Positions 1 to 6,462 of a stretch of 16,190 nt of DNA are shown piece after piece. The notes beneath the pieces are model-generated. The model was not told where the DNA came from and made no database searches. It was given only the letters and a program-made list of their open reading frames with translations. Position 1 is the first letter of the stretch, and each line of letters begins with the position of its first letter. Source of the DNA: JBEKYD01 sp049509915 (lineage in GTDB: Bacteria > Acidobacteriota > Terriglobia > Bryobacterales > Bryobacteraceae). The stretch is from assembly GCA_049509915.1 (NCBI GenBank), contig JBEKZL010000358.1, forward strand, positions 1 through 16,190, read 5' to 3'. The translations under genes were made by a program, and so were the position numbers.

Positions 1-186
1 GTGAATTGGTGAAGTAAACTTTCAAACCTGCCCTCTGCTGCAACAGGCAGGCGGATGAAGATTGAGCCGAAAGAGACAGCGCGCTTGCGGGAGCCGATGT
101 TTGCAGTGGTTTTAGCTCATTCGTTTTCGCCTGGCGGTTGCTGCAGAGGGGATTTTTTTTGAACCGAATTTTTTCGATCTCTCCAG

Positions 187-212
187 GGAATCACGGGTAT
201 CGGTCGTTGTCT
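187..212 (+). promoter_or_regulatory. Possible ECF sigma-type promoter
   Basis: GGAATC at 187-192 is followed after 16 bases by GTCT at 209-212. This resembles the GGAAC / GTC pair used by many ECF sigma factors. A T-rich stretch (153-160 and 169-173) lies just upstream. A GAGG ribosome-binding-like site (225-228) and an ATG at 233 follow. The match is by eye only, and the pattern is short enough to occur by chance. Confidence 0.3.
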
Positions 213-232
213 GGCGTTTCTGGTGAGGAAAA

Positions 233-268
233 ATGGACGCGGACCTAACCAGGGATGGACCGAATTAA
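233..268 (+). other. 11-codon ORF with good ribosome-binding site
   Basis: ATG at 233 follows GAGG (225-228) by four bases and encodes MDADLTRDGPN before a TAA at 266-268. It could be a leader peptide, the remnant of a truncated gene (for instance an ECF sigma gene start), or chance. The rest of 1-361 shows no reading frame that looks like a protein; all three forward frames have stops within the first 17 bases, so at most a few terminal codons of an upstream gene are present. Confidence 0.25.
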
Positions 269-320
269 GTTTCTCGAGCCAGGCAGCCCGACGCCGGATT
301 CCAGCCCTTCCCAGGGCGAG

Positions 321-367
321 CCGCATCGGTAAGGGGTCCCGTAGGTCTGGGGGCTCCGCCGATGCGG
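321..367 (+). repeat. Inverted repeat covering a start codon
   Basis: CCGCATCGG (321-329) and CCGATGCGG (359-367) are a perfect 9-bp inverted repeat with a 29-base spacer. The right arm contains the ATG at 362-364 used by the following exported protein. In RNA the start codon would sit inside the stem, so the hairpin could lower translation. A chance repeat cannot be excluded. Confidence 0.45.
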
Positions 368-1408
368 TTTTCCTTTTATCATGGCAGGGCGTGCCAGGCA
401 GCCTTTTTCATGCTGGCGTGCGCTGGCTCGGCAACGGCACAAAGCCTGCCCGCCCCGGCCATCCTCCCGGATGCCAAATTGGTCATGGGTCTGCACGTGA
501 ACCGCGCGCTGGACGGCATCTCGGACTTGCTGCCGCCGGATTGGCGCGCGCAGGCCGCTTTGGCGCTGAGTTCCACGCCCCTGACCGGTTTCGATCCTTC
601 CCGCGACTTGGACGAAGTAGTGATTTCCTCGACGGGCGAGGGGCCCGCACCGCCGGCACTGGTGTGGTTGCAAGGCCGTTTTCCGGTTTCCGAACTGGCC
701 GAAATTGCCACCTTGACGGAACGCGGCGTGCCCTTGCTTCGGGCCGGTCCCGGCGGCGGCGCGATCGCGTTCCCGAATGTCAATACAGCCCTGGCTGGCG
801 AGGAAGCGCTGGTCCGGGCCGCTTTGGAACGTTTCGCCAAGGCGGTTCCTCCCACCGCCGGCCTCGCCGAACGCGTGGCTGAATTGCGCGCCAAATACGA
901 CGTCTGGGGCTTTGGAACCCGGCCCGAGACGGCAGCCCTGCCCGAGTCCGCCGCCGACGCCATCAAATCCTTGGACGGTGGCCGGTTTGGCGCATCGTTC
1001 CGCAACGGGCTGGAAGCTTCTTTCCGCTTCGATGTCCGCTCGGCCCAGGATACCGCCAAGTTGACGATGGCGGCCGAGCTTTTGGAAACCATGCTCAAGT
1101 CGCAGCCCGCTACCAAGGCCTCTCAATTCCAGGTGAAATCCGAAGGCAAGTCGATCCGGATCGAGATCGCCATTCCGCGCCAGGAATGGAAGCAGGCTCT
1201 CGCTGGCCAGCGTGAGGCGCTCACCAGGGCGTTGTCGCAGCAACTTCACGGCTCCGCGCTTCCGCCTTCGACCCTACGTTTGGAGGCGCCCAAACGCCCG
1301 CCGGCTCATCTTCCGCCCGCTGCTCAGCCTGTGGTAAAGCCCGCTACCAGGATTCTGGGCACCGAAGATGGCGCCACCGTGATCGTCACTTTGCCCGGCC
1401 ATCACTGA
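362..1408 (+). CDS. Hypothetical exported protein, 348 aa
   Basis: I do not recognise this family. The N-terminus has a basic start (MRFSFYHGR), a hydrophobic run and a probable signal peptidase site after residues 24-26 (ATA|QS), so the protein is probably exported. No other membrane segment is seen. The mature part is a mix of helical Ala/Glu/Arg-rich stretches and beta-like segments, with a Pro-rich linker near residues 300-320 and a short beta-like C-terminus ending in GHH. There are no clear catalytic motifs and no cysteine in the mature part. The ATG at 362 was chosen because it gives a full signal peptide; the ATG at 410 would cut into the hydrophobic core. The ribosome-binding site is weak (a G run near 348-353) and the start lies in a hairpin. 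Codon use fits the rest of the window. Confidence 0.75.
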   Translation: MRFSFYHGRACQAAFFMLACAGSATAQSLPAPAILPDAKLVMGLHVNRALDGISDLLPPDWRAQAALALSSTPLTGFDPSRDLDEVVISSTGEGPAPPALVWLQGRFPVSELAEIATLTERGVPLLRAGPGGGAIAFPNVNTALAGEEALVRAALERFAKAVPPTAGLAERVAELRAKYDVWGFGTRPETAALPESAADAIKSLDGGRFGASFRNGLEASFRFDVRSAQDTAKLTMAAELLETMLKSQPATKASQFQVKSEGKSIRIEIAIPRQEWKQALAGQREALTRALSQQLHGSALPPSTLRLEAPKRPPAHLPPAAQPVVKPATRILGTEDGATVIVTLPGHH

Positions 1409-1420
1409 CCGGCAGGCCGA

Positions 1421-1995
1421 TTGTCCGGATTTTTCGCTTTAGCAGCCACGGGTTTGCCGCGGTTTCGTTTCCAGAGTGCCCTGCGGTCGCTAACGACACA
1501 ACCGGGTGCGAACTCCTGATCACGGTTACTACGGTAAATAGTACCGGCGCAGCTACGGCCTTCTCCGTCGCCGCGAGTTCCCCGGATCTGGGTCCTTTCG
1601 ACGGCGCCGACGACACCCTGATCGGCATACTCAATAGTTCCGCCACCACGCTCAAATCCATCGTCTTGAGCAGCCCGCTCGATATTTTTGCCTCCGATGG
1701 CGATGGCGCGTGCAGCGGCGCGTACGGAGCCATTACCGGTTGTGCCGGCGCCACCGATCCCAGCGGCTATGCACCCGTGGGTGTGACGTTCACCGGGATC
1801 AACGGGCTGCAAACTATGGGTACGGTGAATTTTAGCCCCGGCATCGCCCCGCGCGGTTCGAACTGGTTCAGCCTGGAAGAAGCGCTTACAGTTACCTCCA
1901 TAACTCCGGGAACTCCCGAACCAGGTTCGGTGATGTTGCTCGGCGGCGGTTTGGCGGCTGTCCTGGGCCTGTCTAGGCGGCGCCGCCGCGCGTAG
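1421..1995 (+). pseudogene. PEP-CTERM protein lacking start and signal peptide
   Basis: The C-terminus is a textbook PEP-CTERM sorting tail: Pro-Glu-Pro, a hydrophobic Gly/Leu/Val segment, then an Arg cluster (SRRRRRA) before TAG at 1993-1995. Exosortase normally cleaves such tails at the membrane. Upstream, the same frame (1441-1995) reads like the mature domain of acidobacterial PEP-CTERM proteins, including NDTTGCELLITV and a Gly/Asp-rich SDGDGACSG stretch. However, there is no ATG, GTG or TTG in this frame between the end of the previous gene and TTG 1666, which lies inside the domain. No signal peptide is in frame. A hydrophobic run (LSGFFALAATGLP) encoded from 1421 lies in the neighbouring frame, so one indel near 1450-1460 could restore an N-terminus. 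It is either a decayed gene or a sequence error. A gene caller may report only 1666-1995. Confidence 0.65.
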
Positions 1996-2041
1996 TACAC
2001 CGCGACCCTTCAGGGAGCAATTGCCGGCTGGCCGATGGCGC

Positions 2042-2719
2042 CTATTTCGCCGGAACCTCGATCTGAATCTGCCCCTGCTCCCCGTAATAGGTGAGATGGA
2101 GCGGCAACAACTTGCCCTTGGCCGGCTTCGCAAAGTAAAGGTATCCGGCCGTTGCCTGCGATATCTTGCGTTCCGGCAGCGAGAGTTGATCCAGTTCCAT
2201 CCGGATGCTGGTCCGGTCCATGCCCGTGGGAGCCGGCGGAGGCCCCGGATCGCCAATCCCCACCCCGGTACTTGCCCCCGTATATACCCCGCTGCGCCCG
2301 TAAGGTCCGTGCTCGTAGCCGACGGTCTCGGTGGTGTAAACGTGTACCTTGCCGGGAGGGTCCGGTGGAGGAGCGTCTTTCTTCCCTGGCCGCGCGGCAA
2401 TCACCGGCGGTCCCAGCGGGCGCTGGATTTCGGGATCCGAACCGAAGCGCGCCATGAAATCCTGAGCCGCCAGGTTGACCTCACTGCCCGGTTCCGGGTA
2501 AACCGCCACCTACCGCCACGTACCCGTGATTCAGATTCGTGTTGAAGCGCTTCTTCACCTGCTCCGGTGTCAATACGGCGGCGGCCAATGTCATTCCGCC
2601 GGCCGTCCGCCAAGCCGAATAATCGGTGGGCGCCGGCCGCGGCCCAATCCCCTGGTCCCCGCCCAAACGGCGGCGGCTACCGCTATGCTCGTTGCGATCA
2701 AGGCCCGGCACAGAGACAT
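2042..2719 (-). pseudogene. Secreted hypothetical protein split by two frameshifts
   Basis: Read on the minus strand, ATG 2719 follows a strong GAGGAGG site and encodes a signal peptide (MSLCRALIATSIAVAAAVWA). Protein-like sequence then continues in a second frame (TDYSAWRTAGGMTLAAAVLTPEQVK, through NHGYVAV) and finally in a third stretch (VAVYPEPGSEVNLAAQDFMARFG to the end at 2042). The first and last parts are in the same frame, and only the middle (about 2505-2660) is shifted. The junctions fall at a G-rich run (2654-2668) and at a tandem CCGCCAC repeat (2503-2519), both typical indel sites. As it stands, the start frame stops early. The intact product would be a secreted protein of about 225 aa with a Pro-rich middle and a beta-rich C-terminus. 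The function is unknown. The 46-base gap after 1995 separates it from the convergent PEP-CTERM gene. Confidence 0.7.
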
Positions 2720-2837
2720 CCTGGCCTCCTCGTACAATTCTACGGCTCCCGCGAGCCGGCTACCATGGACTCCCTGCTTTCACGCCCTCTCGCACCTGAG
2801 GTTTCAAGTTTCGGATCGAAATCACCCGGCTGCTTCG

Positions 2838-3167
2838 TCAGAGCCCCGGCGGCAGAACCCTCTTTCTGGTCCCGGGGAGAATGAAGTCGGATGCGGGGTG
2901 CCACTCCGGCGCGTCCCGCGGCCTCGTTGGTTCTTCCCTTTTCAGCCGCTCCGCCGTGCCTTCCTCGACGATTCGAACCGCGTCAAACGCGTAGCACACC
3001 AAGCCGCCCAGGACCCAATGCACTACACCGATCAGGAGGATAATTCTTTCCTGTGTCCGAGTAAGATCGCTGCGGCCCAGAATATTGATGAGCGCCACCA
3101 CACCGCAGACAACGCCCACGTAAAACCACCACATCACCCAACGGTGCATCCGCACACGGACTCGCAT
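2838..3167 (-). CDS. Small two-TM membrane protein, 109 aa
   Basis: No family is recognised. The N-terminus is basic (MRVRVRMHRW) and is followed by two hydrophobic helices at about residues 10-32 and 42-65. These are separated by a short polar loop with LTRTQER. The C-terminal 40 residues are charged and Pro/Arg-rich and probably cytoplasmic. The start is well supported: AGGAGG (3178-3173) lies five bases before the ATG. It is followed by 118 bases without a gene before the frameshifted gene at 2719, which has the same orientation, so the two may be co-transcribed. An integral membrane protein is the only safe call. Confidence 0.75.
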   Translation of the reverse strand: MRVRVRMHRWVMWWFYVGVVCGVVALINILGRSDLTRTQERIILLIGVVHWVLGGLVCYAFDAVRIVEEGTAERLKREEPTRPRDAPEWHPASDFILPGTRKRVLPPGL

Positions 3168-3172
3168 AAGCC

Positions 3173-3178
3173 CCTCCT
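3173..3178 (-). promoter_or_regulatory. Strong ribosome-binding site
   Basis: AGGAGG on the minus strand, five bases from ATG 3167. It fixes the start of the small membrane protein and is one of only two strong sites in the window. Confidence 0.7.
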
Positions 3179-3313
3179 GCTTTTCAAGACGCTCCGCTGG
3201 GGTCGAAAGGTACTGGGCGTGACAAAACCCATGGACGCAGTGTGCGTATTCGCACGCCGGACCGCGCTAAATCCATGGTTCTATTGGCTTAGGGACGAGC
3301 GCCGATGGCTGAT

Positions 3314-4204
3314 CTAGGCTCTAAAGGGCCATACCCGTTCGATTGTCTTGCTCAGCATCCAACGCTTGTCTTCGGCATTGAGAAACTTCATGTCGTCGCG
3401 AACCACCGTCAGGGCCTTATCGTAGGTGGACTTGGCCTCGATGATGGGCCAGTCCGTGGCCCACATCAAACGCTCGGGGCCGAAAGCCGCGTGCAGCCGG
3501 CGCACGTGTTCCTGCGCGTCCAGCCACGGGTAGCTCTGGCGCGAGAGCGACCAGGTATGGGAAATCTTGACGAACAGGTTGGGATAACGCTTCAAGGCGA
3601 TCAGCTTATCGAGCTCGCGCGGCTCGTCCACAGGGCAATCCGCCATGTGATCGATCACTACGGTCAGCTCCGGCATGCCCTCCAGCAGCAGCCCCACTTC
3701 AGGCATTCGGCCGATGGGCGCCAGCACCGTCATGGGAACCTTCAACTGCTGGCAGCGCTTCCATAGCGGCGGCATGAGCGGGCCGTGAAACCAATCCCCC
3801 GAGCCGTCCCCGGCTGGGCTCAAACGAACCCCTCGAAAACCCTCCTCGGTGAGGCGGGAAAGATGGTCGGGAGCGGCCGGATCGAGCGGATCAACCCGCA
3901 CCACGCCCTGAAACATCGCCGGGTATCGTTTCAGCACGGACGCCAGATAGCCATTGTCATAACGGTAGTGGATCACCTGTATGATGACCGTGCGGGCGAC
4001 GCCGTTGGCTTTCATCAATGCCAGCAGTTGCTCCGGCGTGGCGTCCCGGTCCGGCACTTTGGCTCCGGCCGCGAACGGATATTGGGGATCGTGCTTCCAG
4101 ACATGTACATGGGGATCGAGGATCCGGTAATCGCCGCCGGACTCGGCGGCTAGGGCGCTCACGGCGGAAACTCCCAGAAATAAACGGCGCGACACGTTCC
4201 GCAT
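3314..4204 (-). CDS. Tat-exported amidohydrolase (Amidohydro_2 / COG3618-like)
   Basis: A 296-aa TIM-barrel metal-dependent hydrolase of the amidohydrolase-2 group (PF04909, COG3618), related to lactonases such as 2-pyrone-4,6-dicarboxylate and fuconolactone hydrolases. The metal or active-site residues visible are DPHVHVW (H32, H34), the His in VIDHM (H186) and the Asp in ATDWP (D251). The N-terminus carries a twin-arginine signal (SRRLFLG, residues 5-11) and a hydrophobic stretch ending near residue 20, so it is probably exported folded. The substrate is not deducible. A perfect TATAAT lies five bases before the ATG and no Shine-Dalgarno is present, suggesting a leaderless mRNA. It lies 73 bases downstream of the GT-C gene in the same direction but seems to have its own promoter. 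Confidence 0.9.
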   Translation of the reverse strand: MRNVSRRLFLGVSAVSALAAESGGDYRILDPHVHVWKHDPQYPFAAGAKVPDRDATPEQLLALMKANGVARTVIIQVIHYRYDNGYLASVLKRYPAMFQGVVRVDPLDPAAPDHLSRLTEEGFRGVRLSPAGDGSGDWFHGPLMPPLWKRCQQLKVPMTVLAPIGRMPEVGLLLEGMPELTVVIDHMADCPVDEPRELDKLIALKRYPNLFVKISHTWSLSRQSYPWLDAQEHVRRLHAAFGPERLMWATDWPIIEAKSTYDKALTVVRDDMKFLNAEDKRWMLSKTIERVWPFRA

Positions 4205-4209
4205 AACCG

Positions 4210-4215
4210 ATTATA
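4210..4215 (-). promoter_or_regulatory. Perfect -10 box giving a likely leaderless transcript
   Basis: TATAAT on the minus strand is followed by CGGTT and then ATG (4204). Transcription would begin at or next to the A of the start codon. No clear TTGACA lies 17 bases upstream, so the -35 element is weak or missing. No ribosome-binding site precedes the ATG, which fits a leaderless message. Confidence 0.55.
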
Positions 4216-4277
4216 GGCGCGCGGGAGCGGTTGCTTGGCACGAGGCCATAATTTTGACCTTTTAGTGATGGGCAGCC

Positions 4278-6167
4278 CTAGCGAATCTCGAAGGAAGTGA
4301 TAACCAGGCCGAGGTCGCGAATGTCGCCGGGGGCGCGAATGGTGCGGTCGAGTTGAATTCCGGCTTCGATCTTGGGCTTGCCCACCGTTTCCGGCGGGAG
4401 AGGAAAGGCGGCTTCGAAAGGGGCGTCGCCTTTGGATAGAGAGAGTTCTCCGATTTCCCGCCCCTCCACGGTGATTTTGCCGGTCAGCTTCCCGGCCGAC
4501 ACTTGTGCCTGGGGGCAATAACCGCCGACATGGAGTTGCTGGGCGGCAGACACGGGGCCGGCCAGGACGACGCCCGCGCTCTTTCCCATCCAACGGTGGT
4601 CGCCCTCCAGGTCGTACCAGGTGCCGCGCAGGAAAGGAAGGGAGAGACCGCTTCCCGGGTTGAGGCGCCGCGGCAGCGACTGTGGCGACGATTTGGCCGC
4701 GGCCTCGAATCGGGGAGTGACGTCGATCGGGACCGGGGCGGCTACCGATAGCACCTCCGCCTGGCCGGCAATCAGGAGCTGCTGTAATACCGAGGCGTCG
4801 ACGAAGAACGGAGAGAAGTCCGCGGACGCGGAGTCGACGGATCGTGCGAGCGCCGCCATCCCGCCCTGTTCGGCCGGATCGAGATACACGCCGCCAATGC
4901 CAAACGCGCGGAAAGGCTGGTCCCAGAGGGCGCTGTAAAACAGGTCGTTGTCGACGCCGGTCAGGACAATGATTTTAGCGGGGAACAATTGCCGCACCGC
5001 GGCCACTGTCGTGACTACGTCTTTGACCCGTTGACTGCGGTGGTAAAACCACGCGCAACTGGCCGCCGCATAGGGCGCCTGCACGATCAGGAAGAGAAGC
5101 AGAGTGGCGGCCGCGATGGTTCTGCCGGCCCATCCCCGGCGCGCGGCGGCAGCGGCGGCGAAGGCGCCGGTCAGCCCGATCCCGATGGCCGGCAGGGTCA
5201 GGTAGTAGTAAGAAATATGGTCCCTCAGCGGAAGCACCGGGCATAGCAGAATGCCGAACCAGGCCAGGCCGAACAGCGGGAGCATCCGCTTTCGCCAGGC
5301 GGAACAGCCGGCGTAGGCAAACATCGCCGCCGTGAAAAAGATGCGAAGCGAGCGCGCCAGCCAGGGCGCCGAAGGATGAAAACTCACCCAGTCCCAGGGC
5401 ACCAGCACCCATTTCCAGTAGGTTCCCAGCGTAACGGCCATGGCAGGTTCGATATGCACGGAATAAGCGCCGGCAGCCTGTTTGGGAACGAGCGCCAGGT
5501 GAAGCGCCAGAAACAGAAGGGAGGCGCCGAACAAGGGCAAGGTGGCTCGCCAGTATTTCCGCTCTTCCAGCAGGGCGTAGAGGCCGGCGATGGCGGGATA
5601 GACAATCATGCTCTCCATCACCCCGAAGCCGAGCAGAAACACCAGCCACTGCAGCCAGTACCAGGAGCGCTTACCGGTTTCGATGTAGCGCAGGAAGAAG
5701 TGGAACGCCAACAGGATGGCGAAGCCGCAGAGGACCTGCATGTAGGCCGAGGTCCAGGCCATGGGAAAGGCCAAGGCTCCGTTAGCGGTCCACAGGATGG
5801 GCGCCAGAAACCCGGCCACGCGCGAACCCGACAGACGCCGCGCGATGGACGAAACCAGCACCAGGCTGCCAAGCTGGGTCAGAAATACGCACAGGTGCGC
5901 CGGGAAGGCGTCCATGCCAAAGGCGCGTCCGCAGATCAGCAGAAACAGGCGCTCGCTCAGGGGGCGAAAGGTGCCGTGGCGCGACGGCCGGAAGACGGCC
6001 ACGAGAAAGCCGTGGATGTCGGCGACTTGATAGCGCTGTCCCAGCCAGGCAAAATCGTCCTGCTGGTACCAGGCGCGCAGCCCGTAATATGCCACGCACA
6101 GGAATTCCTGGCGGCGCGGATGCTTAGGCGGGGTTGAGTCAGGCGGATTCGGGGCAGATGGCGGCAT
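4278..6167 (-). CDS. Polytopic GT-C-like glycosyltransferase, 629 aa
   Basis: The N-terminal part (residues 25-373) contains about nine or ten hydrophobic helices. An acidic pair in QQDDFAWL (D37-D38) sits where GT-C glycosyltransferases (GT39/PMT/ArnT type) carry their catalytic or metal-binding Asp in the first external loop. These enzymes transfer sugars from lipid-linked donors. The remaining 250 residues are soluble, with beta-rich C-terminal segments. The donor and acceptor are unknown. Oddly, the segment before the DD motif is short and charged (residues 17-31), so the usual first TM helix is poorly formed. An in-frame TGA lies seven codons upstream of ATG 6167, so the ORF cannot extend further. 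No good ribosome-binding site is seen. Family assignment rests on topology and one motif, so a GT-C-fold protein of other function is possible. Confidence 0.75.
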   Translation of the reverse strand: MPPSAPNPPDSTPPKHPRRQEFLCVAYYGLRAWYQQDDFAWLGQRYQVADIHGFLVAVFRPSRHGTFRPLSERLFLLICGRAFGMDAFPAHLCVFLTQLGSLVLVSSIARRLSGSRVAGFLAPILWTANGALAFPMAWTSAYMQVLCGFAILLAFHFFLRYIETGKRSWYWLQWLVFLLGFGVMESMIVYPAIAGLYALLEERKYWRATLPLFGASLLFLALHLALVPKQAAGAYSVHIEPAMAVTLGTYWKWVLVPWDWVSFHPSAPWLARSLRIFFTAAMFAYAGCSAWRKRMLPLFGLAWFGILLCPVLPLRDHISYYYLTLPAIGIGLTGAFAAAAAARRGWAGRTIAAATLLLFLIVQAPYAAASCAWFYHRSQRVKDVVTTVAAVRQLFPAKIIVLTGVDNDLFYSALWDQPFRAFGIGGVYLDPAEQGGMAALARSVDSASADFSPFFVDASVLQQLLIAGQAEVLSVAAPVPIDVTPRFEAAAKSSPQSLPRRLNPGSGLSLPFLRGTWYDLEGDHRWMGKSAGVVLAGPVSAAQQLHVGGYCPQAQVSAGKLTGKITVEGREIGELSLSKGDAPFEAAFPLPPETVGKPKIEAGIQLDRTIRAPGDIRDLGLVITSFEIR

Positions 6168-6281
6168 TGGTTGGAAAGCGGATCAACGGCATTGTAGCAA
6201 CCACTGAAAACAGGCGTCAGCGGCGTTGGCAGAGCGTTCCAGCAGGGCCGGGCCCGCGTCACTTCATTCGCAGGCAAGAAC

Positions 6282-6404
6282 GGTGGGGTGGACGACCTCG
6301 TCCGCGCGGGTCCCCCTGGACCCGCTCTTCGCCCAATAATCAGCCCCCTCGCCGCCAGCGATACGACCAGGGGGTCGCGCGCGGACGAGGTCGTCCACCC
6401 CACC
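6282..6404. repeat. 123-bp palindromic element with 27-bp perfect arms
   Basis: Positions 6282-6308 and 6378-6404 are perfect inverted copies (27 bp), starting GGTGGGGTGGACGACC. The match continues imperfectly inward for about ten more bases (CCCCCTGG / CCAGGGGG). A second small hairpin, GGGTCC-CCCT-GGACCC, occupies 6308-6323. It lies in the gene-free gap between the GT-C gene and the PQQ dehydrogenase (6168-6462), downstream of the latter. It looks like a REP/REPIN or MITE-like element. No target-site duplication is clear, and no coding sequence is seen in the gap. Confidence 0.8.
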
Positions 6405-6462
6405 AAGCCGACGCTGGCAGGCGCAACCGCCCACCCTACCCCAAAGCCCGATCAGCACTCCC

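Noticed and set aside
245..1249. Long minus-strand ORF opposite the exported protein
   Set aside because: High-GC shadow ORF. It lacks a signal peptide or any known motif, and the plus-strand frame has both a signal peptide and better codon use.
3242..3255. GTGCG-TATT-CGCAC hairpin downstream of the amidohydrolase as a terminator
   Set aside because: The stem is only five base pairs and no T run follows in the direction of the gene, so it is not a convincing terminator.
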